Below, in pieces: positions 12,760 through 14,793 of a stretch of 14,793 bases of DNA. Below the pieces are notes generated by a model. It made no database searches and was not told where the DNA came from. It was given only the letters and a program-made list of their open reading frames with translations. The translations under genes and the position numbers were made by a program. This DNA comes from an uncultured Erysipelotrichaceae bacterium (GTDB taxonomy: Bacteria > Bacillota_I > Bacilli_A > Erysipelotrichales > Erysipelotrichaceae). Position 1 is the first letter of the stretch, and each line of letters begins with the position of its first letter. The stretch is from contig CAJUGR010000039.1 in the NCBI GenBank assembly GCA_910586285.1, forward strand, positions 1-14,793, given 5' to 3'.

Positions 12760-14457
12760 TTAATCGCCCTTTTCAATGAACTCTAAAAGCTGTTGTGCTG
12801 CGATCTCCAACCCTTCTCGATTTTCTTTATTAAAGCCGAGGTGAGTATAGATCTCACCGATGAATATGCCCTGATTTCGCATACATTGGAAAATCTCATC
12901 AATCAGTGGTTCACACAACTCCTGCTTCTGCATCGGTCCGAACGGATTCGCAAAGTACGTCTTGGAAATGCCCACCTCTTGAGTCGTTCCCAGTGCCATG
13001 CGCTTTCCTTCTTTACAAGTTGCCTTGGCTTCTTCTAAATCTTCAAAGTAATGCAGACCCAACTTATCATCATAGTTATTCGCATACGCAAACAGATCAA
13101 TTTTATGATTGGTAGCGACAATATCATAGGAAGCGGCCGGCGTAATAACACGAGAATTGCTGGATTCCGGGTTCATAAATATCGATCGATCGATATCACG
13201 ATACGGTGTACCCGGATCTAAGTCGTCCAAGCGAATAAAGGCGCCGATCTCCGTTCCCTGACCGTAGGGAATTCCCTGTTCAATATGAATGGTTCCCATA
13301 TCATCAAAAATCACTTCGATATCCTTGATTTTATCGCGTCCCAAGGTTTTCAATGCTTCTATCGATTCACTCTTTCCGGCGCCGGAATCCCCCATTAACA
13401 TAATTCCTTTGGATTTTCCGCTCTTGAGCGTAATATTCACAAATGCACCGTGAATCGGCAGCCAACCCTTCGCCATCTGCGCCAAATTGTGAAGCGTCAA
13501 ACTCATTTTTTTAATATAACCGAAGTATTCGATCCGTTCATGATAAGAAACACAGCCAACCCAAACGTCCTCTTTTACATCATGGTAGAATGTTGTCTGT
13601 TCCTTTCCGTCTTCATTGCCGAATAAACAAATCAGATCTGGTTTTTGGCGGCATTCATCTTCATTTGCCAGTTCAAAGAGATTAGCCAAGGAAACGGCTG
13701 AAGAAATGAAATCACGATGAAAATATATAAACGCCAACAACGATCCGATCTTAGCCGGATAACAGAACCATTCATTCGCATTACCGGTGAAATCCTCCAT
13801 CGGATTGCTTTTTCGTTCCGTAAACATACCGGTACGTTTATTGCTTTTGGGATGAAGAATCATCGGTGTTCTCAGCATTACCGAATCAATAAACCATATG
13901 TCTTTTAAAGCCGCATACGTATCACTCAACTTTAACGAATTTTCACGAATGGCAATCGCCGCATTGGTTCCGGCCTGTGTTTGACGATAAATACTGTTTT
14001 TCCGCCCCAATACCTTTTCTTCTACATCTCGATAGATTTTACGAATTAATGCATTAAAGCCGGAATCGGCCGATACAAAGCTGGACTCTTGAATCGCCAT
14101 TCCCCGTCCGGCATTGACAATGGAAAAACGCTGGTGTTTTTTCCAAAAGTCATAAAAGGACTCTACGAAATTTAACAGTTTTTCCTTATCTTTTAAATAT
14201 ACGCTGTCGATTTCATCCAAATCCAACACCAGCATCTGCCGCAACGTTTTGATCATTTCAAACGCAGCCTCACGCGGTGTTTTTCCGTTCAAAATATAAT
14301 AATAAACATCTTCGCGGTGATCTTTTGCATAATCAATATAATGACGCAGTAAATTGGCAAATTCAGAAGATGCCAATACATCCTTATCCGAGCGGGGATA
14401 GGTGGCATTATAATTGATGATAACCAAATCATCGTTCAAATATAAATTTTCCTTCAT
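12760..14457 (-). CDS. divergent ATP-dependent PEPCK-like protein with an HPr-kinase-type P-loop
   Basis: A 565-aa cytosolic protein. Its C-terminal half matches PEPCK/HPrK kinases. By eye against remembered E. coli PckA: YFGYIKK (Tyr311, Lys317) for YAGEMKK (Tyr207, Lys213); IHG (His336), 19 residues after the Lys as in PckA, for His232; P-loop GDSGAGKSE at 356-364; IFDD (Asp385-386) for the metal-binding pair; SNSRVITP (Arg436) for TRVSYP (Arg333); GTTQEVGISKTYFANPFGP (490-508) for GTERGITEPTPTFSACFGAP. The P-loop GDSGxGKSE is nearer to HPr kinase. The N-terminal 290 residues are unlike canonical PckA. It may be a true PEPCK variant or a kinase on another substrate. The ATG has an AAAGGAG site. 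A 275-base leader with two possible promoters precedes it, and the BI-1 gene follows. The 469-aa protein at 293-1702 is its degenerate paralogue. Confidence 0.75.
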   Translation of the reverse strand: MKENLYLNDDLVIINYNATYPRSDKDVLASSEFANLLRHYIDYAKDHREDVYYYILNGKTPREAAFEMIKTLRQMLVLDLDEIDSVYLKDKEKLLNFVESFYDFWKKHQRFSIVNAGRGMAIQESSFVSADSGFNALIRKIYRDVEEKVLGRKNSIYRQTQAGTNAAIAIRENSLKLSDTYAALKDIWFIDSVMLRTPMILHPKSNKRTGMFTERKSNPMEDFTGNANEWFCYPAKIGSLLAFIYFHRDFISSAVSLANLFELANEDECRQKPDLICLFGNEDGKEQTTFYHDVKEDVWVGCVSYHERIEYFGYIKKMSLTLHNLAQMAKGWLPIHGAFVNITLKSGKSKGIMLMGDSGAGKSESIEALKTLGRDKIKDIEVIFDDMGTIHIEQGIPYGQGTEIGAFIRLDDLDPGTPYRDIDRSIFMNPESSNSRVITPAASYDIVATNHKIDLFAYANNYDDKLGLHYFEDLEEAKATCKEGKRMALGTTQEVGISKTYFANPFGPMQKQELCEPLIDEIFQCMRNQGIFIGEIYTHLGFNKENREGLEIAAQQLLEFIEKGD

Positions 14458-14516
14458 ACAAAACTCCTTTCGTTACTATTTATATGCGAGGAGATTAAAA
14501 AAATCCCACTGTGCTT

Positions 14517-14522
14517 ATTATA
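14517..14522 (-). promoter_or_regulatory. proximal candidate promoter (-10) of the PEPCK-like gene
   Basis: On the reverse strand a perfect TATAAT (14522-14517). The hexamer 17 bases upstream is TTTCTT, a poor -35. It would give a leader of about 50 bases. Confidence 0.45.
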
Positions 14523-14692
14523 CTATATTTTAAATCAATAAGAAAGAGTAAACGCTCTTTTCTTACATTTATGAAAAAATTTTCATAAGCACTTTTATGT
14601 TAACTTCTGTATGCAAAATTACAGGACTTCCTATTCATCATCAGATATATAAAAGCTTACCTAATCTTTGATTCACATTTCTATATCTGAGG

Positions 14693-14716
14693 TGCTGTAT
14701 AAAATTCAGCATTTTT
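14693..14716 (+). terminator. possible weak forward-strand terminator or leader hairpin
   Basis: TGCTG (14693-14697) and CAGCA (14707-14711) form a 5-bp stem with a 9-base loop, followed by TTTTT. No forward gene ends here, so it may instead be a structural element of the reverse-strand leader that crosses it. Confidence 0.3.
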
Positions 14717-14738
14717 ATATTTTTCTTCATAGGAAATC

Positions 14739-14767
14739 ATTATATGATCTTTAACCGGTTATGACAA
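14739..14767 (-). promoter_or_regulatory. distal strong promoter candidate reading toward the PEPCK-like gene
   Basis: On the reverse strand TTGTCA (14767-14762), 17 bases, perfect TATAAT (14744-14739). It is the best consensus match near the right end. The transcript would run about 275 bases before the PEPCK-like ATG, or would be a separate small RNA. Confidence 0.6.
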
Positions 14768-14793
14768 CGAAACCCCTATATTCAATTTGCATA

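Larger units (their letters stand above)
14458..14793. other. AT-rich intergenic leader with hairpins, no gene seen
   Basis: These 336 bases hold the ribosome binding site and two promoter candidates of the PEPCK-like gene. They also hold a near-perfect 20-bp palindrome of TTATGAAAA type (14569-14588); an AAAGAG/CTCTTT hairpin (14543-14560); a TGCTG/CAGCA hairpin (14693-14711) followed by five T on the forward strand; and a CAGATATA/TATATCTG pair about 33 bases apart near 14642-14690. No ORF with a ribosome binding site was found. The sequence after 14770 is featureless to me. Confidence 0.5.

Noticed and set aside
14606..14680. 24-codon forward ORF in the right-end intergenic region
   Set aside because: No ribosome binding site and no supporting feature; expected by chance in AT-rich sequence.
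1..14793. CRISPR array, tRNA/rRNA genes, insertion sequences or prophage genes
   Set aside because: No spaced direct repeats, transposase or integrase motifs, or tRNA-like cloverleaf sequence was recognised on reading both strands.

Overview
The window reads as chromosomal DNA of a low-GC Gram-positive bacterium (Firmicutes). The gene set (PyrR, M3B oligoendopeptidase F, HisJ-type PHP phosphatase, an AI-2E/YtvI-like permease, NadE, a clostridial-type SPOUT methyltransferase, BI-1/YetJ), the GGAGG-like ribosome binding sites and the extended -10 promoters all fit. Erysipelotrichia is my best guess for the class, as inference only. I see no insertion sequence, prophage, CRISPR array, tRNA or rRNA.

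Layout. Bases 1-292 hold a small reverse-strand gene (58 aa) divergent from a 469-aa forward gene. Bases 293-5916 are mostly single forward genes: the 469-aa protein (a degenerate member of the PEPCK-like family), pyrR, a GDT1/UPF0016 cation transporter, an M3 oligoendopeptidase and a HisJ-like phosphatase. pyrR and the peptidase gene are followed by clear or plausible intrinsic terminators. Bases 5914-6110 form a convergent intergenic region packed with DnaA-box-like 9-mers in inverted pairs. Bases 6150-9050 run in reverse: an AI-2E family permease and an NAD synthetase. A SPOUT RNA methyltransferase (9168-9899) runs forward and ends in a perfect bidirectional terminator. Bases 9962-11751 are a reverse operon: two-lobed aspartic-protease-like protein, cyclophilin, four-helix membrane protein. 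Bases 11962-14457 hold, in reverse, BI-1/YetJ and a 565-aa PEPCK-like ATPase. The last 336 bases are an AT-rich leader with two candidate reverse promoters and several hairpins.

Points of interest. (1) The first large gene and the last gene are full-length paralogues. The 565-aa copy keeps what look like all main catalytic residues of ATP-dependent PEPCK, with a P-loop of the HPr-kinase type. The 469-aa copy has lost the P-loop glycines, the catalytic His and Lys and the metal-binding Asp pair, yet stays an intact, well-started ORF, so it looks like a pseudo-enzyme partner. (2) The aspartic protease has two D-[ST]-G-A motifs and two matching GILG motifs in one bacterial chain. (3) NadE keeps its synthetase domain but appears to have lost the nucleophile and general base of its glutaminase domain. 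(4) A DnaA-box cluster lies far from any dnaA/dnaN neighbourhood. All family assignments come from reading motifs by eye against remembered family consensus; no search or alignment program was run.
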